A DNA stretch of 64,000 bases from JACMRP01 sp047302465 (GCF_047302465.1 NZ_CP178621.1:1984001-2048000); one strand, 5' to 3'; shown: positions 9,331-17,482, counted from the stretch's first letter. Notes: generated from the letters alone by a model not told the origin. Translations and numbers: made by a program.

Positions 9331-9987
9331 CTAAAACTTCATCGGCTTTACGTCTGGCGCCACAGTCATTTTTCCCTCGGTCGCAGCCAGGACTTTCTCG
9401 GGAGTCAAATCTGGAGCGTATTCACGAAGGACAAATCCGTTCGGAGTTACATCAATCACGCCATAGTCAGACACAATCTTCTTGATGCAGCTCACGCCTG
9501 TCAGAGGCAGAGTGCAAGATTTGCGAAGCTTTGAGTTTCCGTCTTTGTCGGTGTGTTGCATGGCTACGATCACATTTCTGGCGCCGGCAACAAGGTCCAT
9601 CGCGCCGCCCATACCTTTGATCATTTTCCCAGGCACCATCCAGTTTGCAATGCTGCCGCCTTCGTCGACTTCCATGGCACCCAAAACAGTCAGGTCTACG
9701 TGACCACCGCGAATCATCGCGAAGCTGTCAGCAGAACTAAAGAAGCTTGCGCCCTTCATCGTTGTTACTGTTTGTTTTCCAGCGTTGATCAAATCAGGAT
9801 CGACTTCTTTTTCTGTCGGGAATGGTCCCATTCCCAAAAGGCCGTTTTCACTCTGTAACATAACGGACATTGTTGACGGAATATAGTTCGCGACAAGAGT
9901 TGGGATGCCAATTCCAAGATTCACAGTGTAGCCATCTTGAACTTCTTGAGCGATACGTTGTGCGATTTGTTCACGATTCAAAGGCAT
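9331..9987 (-). CDS. scoB: 3-oxoacid CoA-transferase, subunit B
   Basis: Beta subunit of the succinyl-CoA:3-oxoacid (or acetoacetate) CoA-transferase, which moves CoA between succinyl-CoA or another donor and acetoacetate. The catalytic glutamate is Glu47 in the SENGLLGMGPFP motif. The oxyanion-hole region NLGIGIPT and the GGAMDLVAGARNVIVAMQHT segment are conserved. The length of 218 is normal. It is the third gene of an operon with thiolase and subunit A, three bases after the latter. The pathway role is breakdown or use of acetoacetate or butyrate-type acids. ScoB versus AtoA cannot be settled by eye. Confidence 0.93.
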   Translation of the reverse strand: MPLNREQIAQRIAQEVQDGYTVNLGIGIPTLVANYIPSTMSVMLQSENGLLGMGPFPTEKEVDPDLINAGKQTVTTMKGASFFSSADSFAMIRGGHVDLTVLGAMEVDEGGSIANWMVPGKMIKGMGGAMDLVAGARNVIVAMQHTDKDGNSKLRKSCTLPLTGVSCIKKIVSDYGVIDVTPNGFVLREYAPDLTPEKVLAATEGKMTVAPDVKPMKF

Positions 9988-9990
9988 GTT

Positions 9991-10692
9991 TTAGCCCTTT
10001 CTCACAGTCATTTGTTCAATGCGTTTTTCATAGCCTTTTCCTTGGAAAATGCGCTGAACGTAAACGCCCGGAGTATGAATTTGATCCGGATCCAACTCTC
10101 CCACTTCCACTAACTCTTCTACTTCAGCCACCGTGATTTTGCCGGCAGTTGCCGCCATCGGGTTGAAGTTGCGAGCCGTTTTTCTGAAGATCAGATTTCC
10201 GAACTTGTCGCCCTTCCAAGCTTTTACCAAAGCAAAGTCACCGACGATCCCACGCTCTAAAACATAATCGCGGCCGTCAAAGTTTTTAATCTCTTTACCT
10301 TGAGCGACCAAAGTGCCCACTCCTGTAGGAGTGTAAAAACCTGCGATGCCTGCGCCGCCTGCGCGAATACGCTCAGCAAGTGTTCCTTGTGGACAGAATT
10401 CGAGTTCAAGTTCGCCACTCATAAATTGTTTTTCGAACGTGGCGTTTTCACCCACGTAAGAAGAAATCATTTTTTTGATTTGATGAGTGTGCAACAGAAT
10501 TCCAAGACCAAAATCATCCACGCCTGCATTGTTAGAAACGCAGGTGAGTCCTTTTACGCCAAGTTCTTTCAGAGCTTTGATGCTGTTTTCAGGGATCCCG
10601 CAAAGACCAAAGCCACCCACAACCAGAGTCATGTTGTCTTTAATACCTTCGAGAGCTGAAAGAGCGTCCTTATAAACTTTACTTTTAGCCAT
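9991..10692 (-). CDS. scoA: 3-oxoacid CoA-transferase, subunit A
   Basis: Alpha subunit that pairs with the adjacent beta subunit. It has the glycine-rich GGFGLCGIPENSI motif near residues 27-39, ISSYVGENATFEKQF, and the AGGAGIAGFYTPTGVGT loop typical of SCOT/AtoD alpha chains. The length of 233 is normal. It lies 2 bp from the thiolase stop and 3 bp from scoB, so a single transcript is expected. Substrate may be acetoacetate/succinyl-CoA (ScoA) or butyrate/acetate (AtoD). Confidence 0.93.
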   Translation of the reverse strand: MAKSKVYKDALSALEGIKDNMTLVVGGFGLCGIPENSIKALKELGVKGLTCVSNNAGVDDFGLGILLHTHQIKKMISSYVGENATFEKQFMSGELELEFCPQGTLAERIRAGGAGIAGFYTPTGVGTLVAQGKEIKNFDGRDYVLERGIVGDFALVKAWKGDKFGNLIFRKTARNFNPMAATAGKITVAEVEELVEVGELDPDQIHTPGVYVQRIFQGKGYEKRIEQMTVRKG

Positions 10693-10694
10693 AA

Positions 10695-11870
10695 CTAAAC
10701 TTTCTCGATGATCACAGCAACGGCCTCACCACCACCGATGCACAAAGTAGCCAAACCATAACGTTTGTTGTGAGTGTGAAGAGCGTGAATCAATGTTGTA
10801 AAGATACGCGCGCCAGAAGCGCCGATAGGGTGACCGATAGCGATCGCACCACCGTGGACGTTTACTTTTGCAGCAGGGATTTCAAGTTCCTTCATTGCAA
10901 CTTGAGTTACAACCGCGAAAGCTTCGTTGATCTCCCAAAGATCGATGTCGCCGACTTTCAAGTTTGCATTTTGCAATGCCTTTTTGATCGCGCCTACCGG
11001 AGCCGTGGTAAAGTACTTAGGCTCTTGTGCGAAAGTTGCGTGAGTTACGATTTTTGCCAAAGGTTTTGCGCCACGAGCTTTTGCTGTGGACTCTGTCATC
11101 AACACAAGGGCCGCAGCACCGTCGTTGATTTTTGAAGCATTTGCCGCAGTGATGGTGCCGTCTTTTTCGAAAGCTGGGCGAAGACCAGGAATTTTATCAA
11201 AGTTTGTATTGAATGGATCTTCGTCTTTTTCAAAGGTGATATTGCCTTTTTTAGACTCGATCGTTACTGGCACGATTTCGTTTTTGAAAGTGCCGTTGTT
11301 GATAGCTGTTTGTGCTTTTTTGTAAGACTCGATCGCAAAGGCATCTTGCTGTTCACGTGTGAAATGATTTTCGCGAACACAGATCTCTGCAGCGCTTCCC
11401 ATGTGGAAGTTATTGTATGGATCCCAAAGACCGTCTTTGATCATAGAATCGACCATTGTTGCTGGTCCCATGCGATAACCTGCGCGTGAGTTCTCAAGCA
11501 AGTGTGGCGCCATAGACATGTTTTCTTGTCCGCCAGCGACAGCGATTTTTGTGTGGCCCAATTGCAAAGAGTCTGCAGCGAGCATCACGGCTTTAAGGCC
11601 AGATCCACAAACTTTATTGATGGTCATGCATGGAGTAGAACTTTTAAGTCCGGCATAAAGAGCCGCTTGTCGAGCTGGAGCTTGGCCAACACCTGCTGTC
11701 AGGACCTCGCCCATAATACATTCGTCGATTTCATCTGGAGAAACTTTAGCGCGGTTCAATGCTTCTTTGATCGCAGTTGCGCCCAATTTTGGGGCAGGAA
11801 GAGAGCTAAGTGCTCCTTGAAAAGAGGCAACCGGGGTGCGCACGGCGCTAACGATAACAACGTTTTCCAT
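10695..11870 (-). CDS. atoB: Acetyl-CoA acetyltransferase (thiolase)
   Basis: Condenses two acetyl-CoA to acetoacetyl-CoA or cleaves the reverse. The nucleophilic Cys88 sits in INKVCGSGLKAV, His347 in AIGHPIGASGAR, and the second catalytic Cys377 in TLCIGGGEA. The length of 391 is typical of biosynthetic-type thiolase II. It is first in a minus-strand operon with the CoA-transferase subunits. Together they interconvert acetoacetate and acetyl-CoA, which would let the cell use four-carbon acids. A gap of about 100 bp separates it from the divergent DUF4097-like gene and must hold both promoters. Confidence 0.96.
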   Translation of the reverse strand: MENVVIVSAVRTPVASFQGALSSLPAPKLGATAIKEALNRAKVSPDEIDECIMGEVLTAGVGQAPARQAALYAGLKSSTPCMTINKVCGSGLKAVMLAADSLQLGHTKIAVAGGQENMSMAPHLLENSRAGYRMGPATMVDSMIKDGLWDPYNNFHMGSAAEICVRENHFTREQQDAFAIESYKKAQTAINNGTFKNEIVPVTIESKKGNITFEKDEDPFNTNFDKIPGLRPAFEKDGTITAANASKINDGAAALVLMTESTAKARGAKPLAKIVTHATFAQEPKYFTTAPVGAIKKALQNANLKVGDIDLWEINEAFAVVTQVAMKELEIPAAKVNVHGGAIAIGHPIGASGARIFTTLIHALHTHNKRYGLATLCIGGGEAVAVIIEKV

Positions 11871-11974
11871 AAATTCTCCTTTATTGAAAAGAAACTGTAG
11901 CTATAGCCTGACCAATCTTTTATATTTTAACTACAGAGTCAAATGGACCCTTTGAGATTAAACGGAGTGACAGA

Positions 11975-12961
11975 ATGAGATGGATTTTTTCTGCCCTGAC
12001 GATTGTTTTTTCATCCCTACCAGCTTATGCGCTTTTAGCCTTCGAAGTAGCGCCGCAAGACGTAGAACGTATTGTGGTCGTGGGGCTTGATGCCCAGGTG
12101 CAAATGGTAGGGCAGGCGAATGCTGCAAAATTGCGCGTTTCGGGCATCGATGACACCAGCGAACCTGGTAACTTTGCCCTCGAAAGAAAAGACCGAGTCT
12201 TGTTTATTAAGATGCAAGAATTCTCGGATAAAAAAGAGTGGAAAGAAGCCCTCACTAAACCTCATAAGAAAAAAGTGCTGGAATTTACCGGAGCTTCTGT
12301 TCCAGTAGAGATTCAATTGCGCGAAGGCTCGGTGAGTTCGCAAAAGTGGAGCAAAGAGCTCAAAATTTCTTTGGTCAAAGGAAAAGTGGTCAGTAACGGT
12401 GGAAGTGCTTCGTTGAGTATTCAATTGCAAAACGGGGACGTGACCGTTGTCGATCAGACCTCCAAATTGGCCGCGGATGTTTATAAAGGGCAACTCACGG
12501 TCAAGAACCTGCAAGGGGACTTGGACGGCAGCGTCTTCTCAGGCTCTATGAACATCGAGAAATCTAAGGGCGTCCTTTCAGTGACTACGACCCAAGCAAC
12601 CGCGAAGGTTGTGCAAAGCTCTGGCACTCTGCAGTTTGAAAACGTAAAAGGCAGCCTTGTGGCCCAACAATTTGCGGGGCGAGTAGATGGTCAAACCGGA
12701 GAGGGCTCGGTCAGCTTGAGTATTTTGTCTGACACAGATGTTCATGTGAAGAGCAACACAGGAAGAGTTTCTGTGCAAACAACGCCGGGTTCTGGCGCCT
12801 TCTTGAATTTGCTAACGACAGACGGAGAGATTACAGTGCCAGGCGAGCTTAGAGTGAATCGTAGCGCGACTGAAAAGTCTGTTAAGGGACGTCTTAAAGG
12901 TGGCGAACAAAAAGGCAGTATTGTTGTGCGCTCTCAAGAGGGAAACATTCTTGTAAAATAA
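11975..12961 (+). CDS. Exported DUF4097-like beta-repeat protein
   Basis: A signal peptide (MRWIFSALTIVFSSLPAYA) is followed by ~300 residues of short repeating beta strands: VSNGGSASLSIQLQNGDVTVVD, DLDGSVFSGSMNIEKSKGVLSV, GSLVAQQFAGRVDGQTGEGSVSL. This is the usual look of DUF4097 beta-helix or adhesin-like domains. Each strand pair has the form (hydrophobic)xG(D/S)(hydrophobic). Likely located in the periplasm or at the surface. No enzyme motif was seen. Confidence 0.75.
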   Translation: MRWIFSALTIVFSSLPAYALLAFEVAPQDVERIVVVGLDAQVQMVGQANAAKLRVSGIDDTSEPGNFALERKDRVLFIKMQEFSDKKEWKEALTKPHKKKVLEFTGASVPVEIQLREGSVSSQKWSKELKISLVKGKVVSNGGSASLSIQLQNGDVTVVDQTSKLAADVYKGQLTVKNLQGDLDGSVFSGSMNIEKSKGVLSVTTTQATAKVVQSSGTLQFENVKGSLVAQQFAGRVDGQTGEGSVSLSILSDTDVHVKSNTGRVSVQTTPGSGAFLNLLTTDGEITVPGELRVNRSATEKSVKGRLKGGEQKGSIVVRSQEGNILVK

Positions 12962-13001
12962 TAAGTTGACAGCCTCTTTGTAATCATTCAAGGCTCTATC
13001 C

Positions 13002-13946
13002 ATGGCAAAAACGAAAAAGAAACCGACCCCTGTTAAAAGCGCTTCTAAAAAACCAGTAGCTGCGAAAACAGCTGCAAAACCAGCAGCTAAACTCGCTGCA
13101 GCAAAAAAGCCAAATGGCAAACCGGCTGCAAAACCTGTTGCTGACGCTAAGCAAAAGAAAGCTGTTGCGGCAAAGCCTGTAAAGGCTGCTGAAAAGCCGA
13201 CTAAGAAAGCAGCGCCTCCGGTGAAGGAAAAAGCGAAAGCTCCTGTTGCTGCTCCAAAAAAAGCAGCGGCTCCGCAAAAGCCTGAAGCAAAAAAGGCCAC
13301 GGAAAAAGAGCTTAAAAAAGCAACTCCTGAGCCTGCAGCGGCGAAAGCGGCGGCAAAAAAAGAAGCGAAGGCGAATCCTAAGAAGGGCCCGAAAGGCGCT
13401 AAAAAGGATGAGACCCAGGAAGAAGACGACTACGTCAGTGATGACGACTTTGGTGCTGTCGATGAAATCGGTGAGTACGAAGAGGAACTAAAAGCCGTCG
13501 AAGAGTTGGATGAAGAGGCCGTAGAAGACGAAACTTGGACAGCTGAATCCAAAGATAAAGGCGATGAAGAAGTTATTCTTACTGATGCCGAAGGTCGCCG
13601 TTATTGCCGTTCTCGTGATTGTGATCAAATTGGTATTGTAGATGGCTACTGCCGTTATCACTACCTCCTGTTCTGGAAGAAAATCCAAGTTCGTAAGAAG
13701 ATCCTTCAGGACGGTAAACTTGAACGTTACGTGGAAGAGTTGACTGCTCGTTATCCAGATAAGTTCTTAGAGATGATTCGTCGCGATCTTCGTACCGAGA
13801 AGGACTTCTTGGCAGCCATCCAAGAACTTGAAATCGACGAGAGCGCAGGTGAGAACGAGTTTGAAGAGGATACAAACGCTTATATCGAAGAAGTTCGTGG
13901 TATGGGCGAGGGCGGTGGCTCTGGAGTCGAAGAAGAAGAGTTTTAA
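13002..13946 (+). CDS. Histone-H1-like Lys/Ala/Pro tail fused to a zinc-knuckle domain
   Basis: The 314 residues fall into three parts. Residues 1-~140 are extremely Lys/Ala/Pro-rich (AAKPAAKLAAAKKP-type repeats), like histone-H1-type nucleoid proteins. Residues ~145-195 are highly acidic (DDDF, EYEEE, DEEAVEDE). Residues ~196-280 form a folded domain with Cys202, Cys207, Cys217 and His220 (YCRSRDC...GYCRYHY), a C-x4-C-x9-C-x2-H pattern that could bind zinc. A helical stretch follows, including RYVEELTARYPDKFLEMI. The C-terminal tail is again acidic and Gly-rich. Probably a DNA- or RNA-polymerase-associated protein; the precise role is unknown. A strong terminator follows. Confidence 0.75.
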   Translation: MAKTKKKPTPVKSASKKPVAAKTAAKPAAKLAAAKKPNGKPAAKPVADAKQKKAVAAKPVKAAEKPTKKAAPPVKEKAKAPVAAPKKAAAPQKPEAKKATEKELKKATPEPAAAKAAAKKEAKANPKKGPKGAKKDETQEEDDYVSDDDFGAVDEIGEYEEELKAVEELDEEAVEDETWTAESKDKGDEEVILTDAEGRRYCRSRDCDQIGIVDGYCRYHYLLFWKKIQVRKKILQDGKLERYVEELTARYPDKFLEMIRRDLRTEKDFLAAIQELEIDESAGENEFEEDTNAYIEEVRGMGEGGGSGVEEEEF

Positions 13947-14137
13947 GCCTTTCTATCTATATAGATATATACATGGGACCCATTGGGTCCCATTTTTTTT
14001 GCCTTTTGACGTCCACATTTAATACACATTAACCAAGTGTTCGCCTTATTCGTCACTGTCTCAGAATGAGACGCCCAGGGAACAATGTGGTCGAGATGAA
14101 CGTGCCAACGCGAGCATGGATCTTGTAATACCCTCAA
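13943..14137 (-). pseudogene. Probable HNH endonuclease remnant
   Basis: The minus-strand frame reads HLDHIVPWASHSETVTNKAN then LMCIKCGRQKAKK. This matches the core of an HNH nuclease: a DH pair before IVPW, the N in the middle, and a CxxC zinc ribbon near the end. No N-terminal CxxC or recognition domain can be found upstream: a stop codon lies eight codons before the first possible start. The 3' end runs straight through the neighbouring gene's terminator palindrome. It therefore looks like a decayed fragment of a larger HNH gene, or a short orphan. No expression signals were seen. Confidence 0.5.
13973..14000 (+). terminator. Rho-independent terminator
   Basis: Perfect 9-bp stem ATGGGACCC / GGGTCCCAT with a 3-base loop, followed by eight T residues. 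It ends transcription of the H1-like gene. Confidence 0.92.
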
Positions 14138-14172
14138 TTGTGACGATTTAGATTTTTAAAAAAGAGGTTAAT

Positions 14173-14661
14173 ATGAAGAACAAATTCTTAACGTTTGTTT
14201 TGCTTTTGTCGACGGCGATTCTCACAAACTGTGCGAAGAGCGATAGAAGCAACAATAACAATGTAAATGCTTATGGTGGATCTTGCGGAATGGCAGGATA
14301 TGTAAGCACAACATACGGATGCGTACCTCAAGGAAACTGCCCTGTAGGTATGGGACAATATAACGGCACATGCGTGGCTGGTGGCAACACAGGTATTATG
14401 GGTGGTAACTGCCCAGTAGGATCTGTTTCTACGAGCTACGGCTGCTTACCACAAGGCGCTTGCCAAATGGGATATGCACAATACAACGGTACATGTATCC
14501 AAGCTACTATGGGTGGCGGATACGGTGGTTACTGCGGTGCTGGCCAAGTAAAAACGGCTGCGGGCTGCGTACCACAAAACACTTGCCCAGCTGGTTACGG
14601 TTACGCTGTAGGTAACTACGGTGGATCTTACGGCGCTTGGTGCTTGCCGCAAGTTTACTAA
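14173..14661 (+). CDS. Cysteine-rich repeat lipoprotein
   Basis: A lipoprotein signal peptide ends in the lipobox LTNC (Cys20). The mature part is Gly/Tyr/Asn-rich with three imperfect repeats of the form CPVG-x-VST-x-YGC-x-PQG-x-C followed by QYNGTC. They begin near residues 37, 78 and 117, and the third is partly degenerate. The even spacing of cysteines suggests several disulfides and a rigid small outer-membrane protein. An AGAGG ribosome site lies eight bases upstream. The function is unknown. Confidence 0.8.
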   Translation: MKNKFLTFVLLLSTAILTNCAKSDRSNNNNVNAYGGSCGMAGYVSTTYGCVPQGNCPVGMGQYNGTCVAGGNTGIMGGNCPVGSVSTSYGCLPQGACQMGYAQYNGTCIQATMGGGYGGYCGAGQVKTAAGCVPQNTCPAGYGYAVGNYGGSYGAWCLPQVY

Positions 14662-14696
14662 ACCACAGGACTGTGGTTCTTAAGAGGATTTAAAAA

Positions 14697-14727
14697 AAAG
14701 GCCCCGCTCTGAACGAGTGGGGCCTTT
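14697..14727 (+). terminator. Terminator after the Cys-rich lipoprotein
   Basis: AAAGGCCCCGCTC / GAGTGGGGCCTTT, 13 bp with one G-T wobble and a five-base loop, then TTTGTCTTTTTT. An extra 8-bp hairpin (AACCACAG / CTGTGGTT, 14661-14678) directly follows the stop codon. Confidence 0.88.
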
Positions 14728-14736
14728 GTCTTTTTT

Positions 14737-14869
14737 GGAACGCCTTCTGATTGGGAGGGTGCTAACCGGGATTACCACATTTGGGGGAGGGACCCTGGTC
14801 GTTCACTTTCTGTTCGGCTCGGGGAAAGCCGATCTTTTGTGTGCAATCTTTTAAATCTTGTTGCGTTCT
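14737..14869. ncRNA. Candidate structured RNA, low confidence
   Basis: A non-coding stretch between two genes. GAACGC at 14738-14743 can pair with GCGTTC at 14863-14868 to close it. Inside it lie CGGCT/AGCCG around a GGGGA loop and a GACC/GGTC hairpin. No known RNA family motif (6S, SRP, tmRNA, c-di-GMP riboswitch) was recognised, and the strand is undetermined. The pairing could be chance. Confidence 0.25.
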
Positions 14870-14871
14870 TT

Positions 14872-14897
14872 AGACCACTTAAGCTTTCGCCAAAGTG
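14872..14897 (-). terminator. Weak terminator of the secreted-protein gene at 14910
   Basis: Inverted repeat GACCACTT / AAGTGGTC with an ~11-base loop, followed on the minus strand by TAAAG and then no long T run. It lies just beyond the stop codon of the minus-strand gene. Confidence 0.5.
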
Positions 14898-14909
14898 GTC
14901 CTTAGATTC

Positions 14910-15419
14910 TTAGTTGGTAGGAGCAGTGCCATTCTGAAAGCTTTTAAGAACACCAGTGACGGTGATTCCATCTTTGCGATTGGCGACCCATTTAGAAAAA
15001 CCAAATGGAACTTTAGAAACCCAAACGGTGCCAGTGCCGTCTGTATTCGTAACGGGAACTGCACATGAAGCGAAGTCACCAGCTGGCGAATTCACAGTTT
15101 CTTCTTTTCCGCCACGAGCAGCGCAGTTGCCCAAGATCGTATCGATCGTAGCATCATCCAGAAGATCCTTAGCTTCGATAGTTTCTGTTTGGGTTTGTTT
15201 TTGTCCGTTAAAGTCTGTTGTTGAAGTCTGTGTCCACGAGTTCGTTGCTTTGTTGTAATTTGTCAGCTCAAAAACTACTGTGCCAGACATGCTTTGGCCG
15301 CCTTTGGCAAGAGTAACGTCGTATTCTGATTTATCACCTAATGCTGGTGTAGCTTCGGCAATCATTGATGCAAATGTAACTGTGAGCAAAGCAAGGCCGC
15401 TTTTCGCTAGAAGTCTCAT
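14910..15419 (-). CDS. Small secreted protein, unknown
   Basis: Starts at ATG 15419 with a good ribosome site (GGAGGG). The signal peptide (MRLLAKSGLALLTVTFASMIAEA) is followed by a ~145-residue beta-rich domain. It has two cysteines, in GNCAARGG and FASCAVPV, that could form one disulfide. Many Thr/Ser/Gln residues occur in NSWTQTSTTDFNGQKQ. No family was recognised. Probably periplasmic. Confidence 0.7.
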   Translation of the reverse strand: MRLLAKSGLALLTVTFASMIAEATPALGDKSEYDVTLAKGGQSMSGTVVFELTNYNKATNSWTQTSTTDFNGQKQTQTETIEAKDLLDDATIDTILGNCAARGGKEETVNSPAGDFASCAVPVTNTDGTGTVWVSKVPFGFSKWVANRKDGITVTGVLKSFQNGTAPTN

Positions 15420-15539
15420 GGAAAATCCCTCCGTGAATGTTTAATGGAAACAAAATTCTTCGCGAGAGTGGTTGATTTAGCAATTCTGTACCTGTGGCGA
15501 ACTCTGGAAGATTTGGTCGCATCGAAGTCTTCGTGCTTT

Positions 15540-15720
15540 GCTTCGAACGTCGGATTTGGTTTGAACTAAAAAGCCTTTGGGTTCTCCCTCCGTGGAGACG
15601 GGCGTCCGGCCCTCACGCAAGCGCCACGCCTTTGGCGTGGTTCGCGCCATCGTGGCGCCGCTTGAGCTCCACTGCGTGAGAACCCAAAGCCCTCTGGCTG
15701 AAACCAAATCGTCTTCGAAA
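15540..15720. repeat. MITE-like long imperfect palindrome
   Basis: Nested inverted repeats. The outer arms are TTCGAACGTCGGATTTGGTTT (near 15542) and its near-complement ending near 15719. The middle arms are GCCTTTGGGTTCT (15573-15585) and AGAACCCAAAGC (15679-15690). The inner stem is CTCACGCA / TGCGTGAG (15612-15619 and 15673-15680). The core is CCACGCC / GGCGTGG (15624-15640). The element is GC-richer than its surroundings and has no ORF. It fits a non-autonomous palindromic mobile element or a REP-type repeat. Copy number elsewhere cannot be judged from this window. It fills the 15420-15835 gap together with the terminator at 15776. Confidence 0.6.
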
Positions 15721-15775
15721 TTTACGTTTGTGTTTTCTTTGCTTTTAATGAACTCGGAGAGTGAGGACGAAAATT

Positions 15776-15809
15776 AAAAAACCCACATCTTTTTTGGATG
15801 TGGGTTTTT
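15776..15809. terminator. Bidirectional terminator
   Basis: AAAACCCACATC / GATGTGGGTTTT stem with a T-rich loop and T/A runs on both sides. It ends the minus-strand secreted protein at 15836 and would also stop plus-strand read-through. Confidence 0.85.
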
Positions 15810-15835
15810 GTTTTTGATTAGGTTTGTTGCGCGAA

Positions 15836-17482
15836 TTATTTTGAGAATGCTGATGCTGGGTATTGGTCGCTTGGGACTATTGTTTTGATTCTTTCTTTGG
15901 TTAGGAATTTTCTTAATGTGAATCTTGGGTGTTCTAGGCCGCCGCTGCTTTGGCCTGGGAGTACGCCGATGCGTTCCCATTCGGCTTGGGCTGTTTCTGG
16001 GGCTTCGAATTGTAGCTGTGCGCCTCCAGATGTGTCTGTAATAAACCAGCCGTAGTCTTTAAGGGCTGTCAGAATGATTTTGATTGCGCGTTTGTTTTCT
16101 GCGCGTAGACCCGTCAGCGAGTTTACGTAGTCATCGATTTCCTGAGTTGTTACATTCAGTGCGAAACGCATGCCTTCTGGAATTGTTCCCACTTTTCCCG
16201 GGTGCTCAAGTTTTGTTGCTGGTGCCACGTAGAAATCACCTGAGGTGGATGGGATTGGCATTGAGAGTGCGTGTTCAATCACGCCTTTTTCGATTTCCCA
16301 TGGGCGTACTAACATCGCAAGGTAGTTGATACCTACACCGCGAGAACCCGTGCACTTCGTTGCTTTTGTGTCCCAGTTATTTGTTAAGTAATCTCCTGGG
16401 CAAAGATTTCCGTTACCGATGGTGATTTGTTTTGTGGTGGTATCGATCGCGGCTTGCCACAAATTCCATTCTTTACCGGCTGCTGCGTCGAGAATGATCA
16501 GCTGACCATCTGTTCCTGCATTTTGAATCCAGCTTGGGTTAAATGGAATCATCTTGCCATTCAGGTTTCCCCAATTGTTTCTGTCTTTGATGAGATATTG
16601 ATCTGATGCTTTTGTGGCATCATAGACGGCGTAGGTGTACTTTCTGAAATTGAGTTCAGGAATATTTGCTTTCGTAAAATCAGCCCACAAAAAGTCCGCG
16701 TATTTTTGACTTTCTGGATGTACCGGCAATTTGCTGACTGGAATATTCCAAGGAGCATTCGGCCCATAAGGACGAACGCCAGTAAAGCTTCGTGCACCAA
16801 CTGGTGGAGGAGTAGTCGCAGGCGTAGGTGTTACGACTGGAGTCGCTGTTGGCTTCGGAGTCGGCGTTGGAGTTGCTGGTGGTGGAGTGATTGTTGGTAC
16901 CGGCGGTGGTGTAATCACCGGTGTTGCAACAGGTGTCGCGACTGGAGTTGGCGTCGGGATTGGTTGTGTGGAGGCGCCAAGACTTATAGACATTGTATCG
17001 AGGTTCGATCTTTTAAGAGAACTTTTCGTCGAATATCTCAGAGTTAAATTCCCCTGAGCATTGATATAGTCAGAGGCATTTTGTTGCACGGAGAACTTGA
17101 GCAGAGACCAGGTTTCATTAGCTGCTGCTCCGTTGTTGCCGATAACATCAAACGATTTTGTTTTGTTATTGTAGAGAGAAATCAGCCACTCTTGTTGGCT
17201 ACGTGGAAGACCTTTGTAATTTAATGAAAACGAGAGGGAGTTTGTCGAAGTCATTGGGGCTTTAAAGCTGAAATCCCCCGTGTATCCACTGGCGCCAGGA
17301 GTAAATTGCACGTAGTTACGCCACAAAGTGGAAGTTCCGCTTTGGTCCTGCAACATTAACGCGCTTAAATTTCTGGTGCTGGTTTTTCCCGCGACGGTTT
17401 TAACGCTTAACGGGTAGATGGTTTGGGCTGATGCTGTCGTAGCGAAAAATAGAATGCCTACAATGGTGTGCCATCTTGTCAT
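15836..17482 (-). CDS. Secreted two-domain protein with Pro/Thr/Val linker
   Basis: The ATG at 17482 has a G-rich ribosome site (AGGGGGAATTC). The signal peptide ends near residue 19 (MTRWHTIVGILFFATTASAQ). Residues ~20-170 form a beta-rich domain that resembles carbohydrate-binding modules (FTPGASGYTGDFSFK, SLSFSLNYKGL). Residues ~172-230 form a long linker of P, T, V and A repeats (PTPTPVATPV), typical of secreted hydrolases. Residues ~235-548 form a domain that includes GNGNLCPGDYLTNNWD, TGSRGVGINYLAMLVRPWE and FYVAPATKLEHPG. No catalytic motif is certain. The layout suggests a secreted polysaccharide- or envelope-acting enzyme, but this is inference. Confidence 0.75.
   Translation of the reverse strand: MTRWHTIVGILFFATTASAQTIYPLSVKTVAGKTSTRNLSALMLQDQSGTSTLWRNYVQFTPGASGYTGDFSFKAPMTSTNSLSFSLNYKGLPRSQQEWLISLYNNKTKSFDVIGNNGAAANETWSLLKFSVQQNASDYINAQGNLTLRYSTKSSLKRSNLDTMSISLGASTQPIPTPTPVATPVATPVITPPPVPTITPPPATPTPTPKPTATPVVTPTPATTPPPVGARSFTGVRPYGPNAPWNIPVSKLPVHPESQKYADFLWADFTKANIPELNFRKYTYAVYDATKASDQYLIKDRNNWGNLNGKMIPFNPSWIQNAGTDGQLIILDAAAGKEWNLWQAAIDTTTKQITIGNGNLCPGDYLTNNWDTKATKCTGSRGVGINYLAMLVRPWEIEKGVIEHALSMPIPSTSGDFYVAPATKLEHPGKVGTIPEGMRFALNVTTQEIDDYVNSLTGLRAENKRAIKIILTALKDYGWFITDTSGGAQLQFEAPETAQAEWERIGVLPGQSSGGLEHPRFTLRKFLTKERIKTIVPSDQYPASAFSK

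Noticed and set aside
12962..13001. A TTGACA promoter directly before the H1-like gene
   Set aside because: The -10 region at the right distance is poor (CAAGGC), so I do not call a promoter.
13952..13970. TATCTATATAGATA palindrome as an operator
   Set aside because: It lies between a stop codon and its terminator and is pure AT, so it is likely incidental or part of the terminator region.
15493..15779. Short ORFs across the palindromic element (for example near 15494-15707)
   Set aside because: They run through inverted repeats on both strands, have no ribosome sites, and no protein-like composition.
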